From: Gemmatimonadota bacterium
GTDB lineage: Bacteria; Gemmatimonadota; Gemmatimonadetes; Longimicrobiales; Gaopeijiaceae
NCBI GenBank assembly: GCA_024638395.1
Contig: JAHEKK010000192.1
Coordinates: 1-6,434, forward strand
DNA length: 6,434 nucleotides
Reading direction: 5' to 3'
The position numbers were made by a program, and so were the translations under genes. Below, one piece after another: positions 5,876 to 6,434 of the stretch. The notes below the pieces were generated by a model, which was given only the letters and a program-made list of their open reading frames with translations, had not been told where the DNA came from and searched no databases. Numbering within the stretch: position 1 is the stretch's first letter; every line of letters starts with the position of its first letter.

Positions 5876-6434
5876 CTAGTTGGATCCCCCGGGCCGCCGC
5901 GACAGAGCCCGGTAGTATTCCTCCACCAGGGTCCGGAATTCCTCCGGGACGTCACCGTTTTGATCGAGGAGTAGCTGCTCTTCGTCCTCGGCCAGGTCTC
6001 GGCGAAGGCGGAACTCGAGCTGCTTCACGCCCTCCAGGACCGCCCGCTGAAGTCGGAGCACCTCTTCCGGATCGTCGTAGGTCCGCTCCCGGTCGAGGGC
6101 CCTCATGGCCTCGATCATCCGGGAGAGATCCTGGGGATCCACCCCGGCACGCTCCATGAGGCCCGCGAGAGCCTGAGCCTCACCGGCCCTTTCGCGGAAC
6201 TCCCGGCGAAGCTGCCGGATCTCGCCTGCGTCGAAGGCTCGTGGACCGCCGACTCGGCCAGCCGACGTTTCGCCACCGTTCACCGATGGGCCCCCGCCTC
6301 CGCCCTGAGGGTTGCCCTGACCTTGCTGGCCCTCTTGGCCACCCTGACCCTGCTGTCCCTCCTGACCTTGCTGGCCCTCCTGGCCACCCTGACCCTGCTG
6401 TCCCTCCTGACCTCCCTGACCTTGCTGCCCCCCC
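5876..6434 (-). CDS. Gln/Gly-rich protein, C-terminal part (possibly DUF4175-like), 5' end outside the window
   Basis: The frame is open from the right edge to TAG at 5878-5876, giving 185 visible residues. The first 50 or so are almost pure Gly, Gln and Glu in repeats such as GQGGQEGQQ, ending in a Gly-rich stretch. They are followed by a charged helical domain of about 125 residues: EIRQLRREFRERAGEAQAL, then AGVDPQDLSRMIEAMRALD, DPEEVLRLQRAVLEGVKQLE and a final VPEEFRTLVEEYYRALSRR. I recall this kind of tail, after a Gln/Gly-rich linker, at the end of large membrane-anchored proteins annotated as DUF4175-like, but this is from memory and tentative. A GTG at 6283 could be mistaken for the start; the reading frame and amino-acid pattern continue unbroken upstream, so it is treated as internal. 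The gene is convergent with the ATPase gene, 70 bases apart. Confidence 0.75.
   Translation of the reverse strand, partial: GGQQGQGGQEGQQGQGGQEGQQGQEGQQGQGGQEGQQGQGNPQGGGGGPSVNGGETSAGRVGGPRAFDAGEIRQLRREFRERAGEAQALAGLMERAGVDPQDLSRMIEAMRALDRERTYDDPEEVLRLQRAVLEGVKQLEFRLRRDLAEDEEQLLLDQNGDVPEEFRTLVEEYYRALSRRPGGSN
6323..6412 (-). repeat. 45-base in-frame tandem duplication coding for GQEGQQGQGGQEGQQ
   Basis: Two adjacent 45-base copies, 6323-6367 and 6368-6412, differ at a single base (T at 6335, C at 6380), which is a synonymous CAA/CAG change in Gln. Each encodes the same 15 residues. Fragments of the same motif continue on both sides. The length is a multiple of three, so copy-number changes keep the frame. 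Confidence 0.9.

Noticed and set aside
6284..6434. The Gln/Gly tandem repeats as a possible CRISPR-like or non-coding repeat array.
   Set aside because: The units are contiguous with no spacers, are a multiple of three long, and continue in frame into the downstream helical domain.

Overview
The window is GC-rich, densely coded bacterial chromosome. It holds six protein-coding genes, two of them cut by the window edges, and no recognisable RNA gene, mobile element or CRISPR array. The taxon cannot be fixed from sequence alone. The GC content, an EttA-type ABC-F protein, a regulator/SRPBCC pair of a kind common in Actinobacteria and soil bacteria, and a Gln/Gly-rich protein with a C-terminal tail I associate with Gemmatimonadota-like bacteria all suggest a high-GC environmental bacterium. 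Gemmatimonadota is a low-confidence guess.

Left half, minus strand (3134 down to 1): four genes read in the same direction. In transcription order they are an ArsR-like winged-helix regulator, a tandem SRPBCC/AHSA1 protein whose start overlaps the regulator's stop by 8 bases, a hypothetical protein with a basic linker and a long coiled coil, and, after an 82-base gap containing a perfect hairpin, the first 189 codons of ettA (translation throttle ATPase). The first two are clearly a co-translated pair. The third follows closely and could belong to the same operon. ettA may be separate.

Middle (about 3135-3366): a divergent control region. An AT-rich island holds a perfect inverted repeat, ATTGACAAA-AAAA-TTTGTCAAT at 3244-3265. 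Each arm carries a consensus -35 hexamer (TTGACA), one facing each way. The simplest reading is that the ArsR-like repressor binds here and controls both its own operon and the divergent ATPase gene.

Right half: on the plus strand, an 812-residue HerA/FtsK-type P-loop ATPase with a long, poorly characterised C-terminal region containing two coiled-coil helices (3367-5805). A short convergent spacer (5806-5875) follows. The last gene, on the minus strand, is the C-terminal part of a Gln/Gly-rich protein that runs off the window and contains a 45-base in-frame tandem duplication.

The most interesting point is the pairing of an ArsR/SRPBCC module with a HerA-like coiled-coil ATPase through a shared symmetric operator. 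This suggests a regulated, possibly stress- or ligand-responsive unit, but its function is not known from the sequence.
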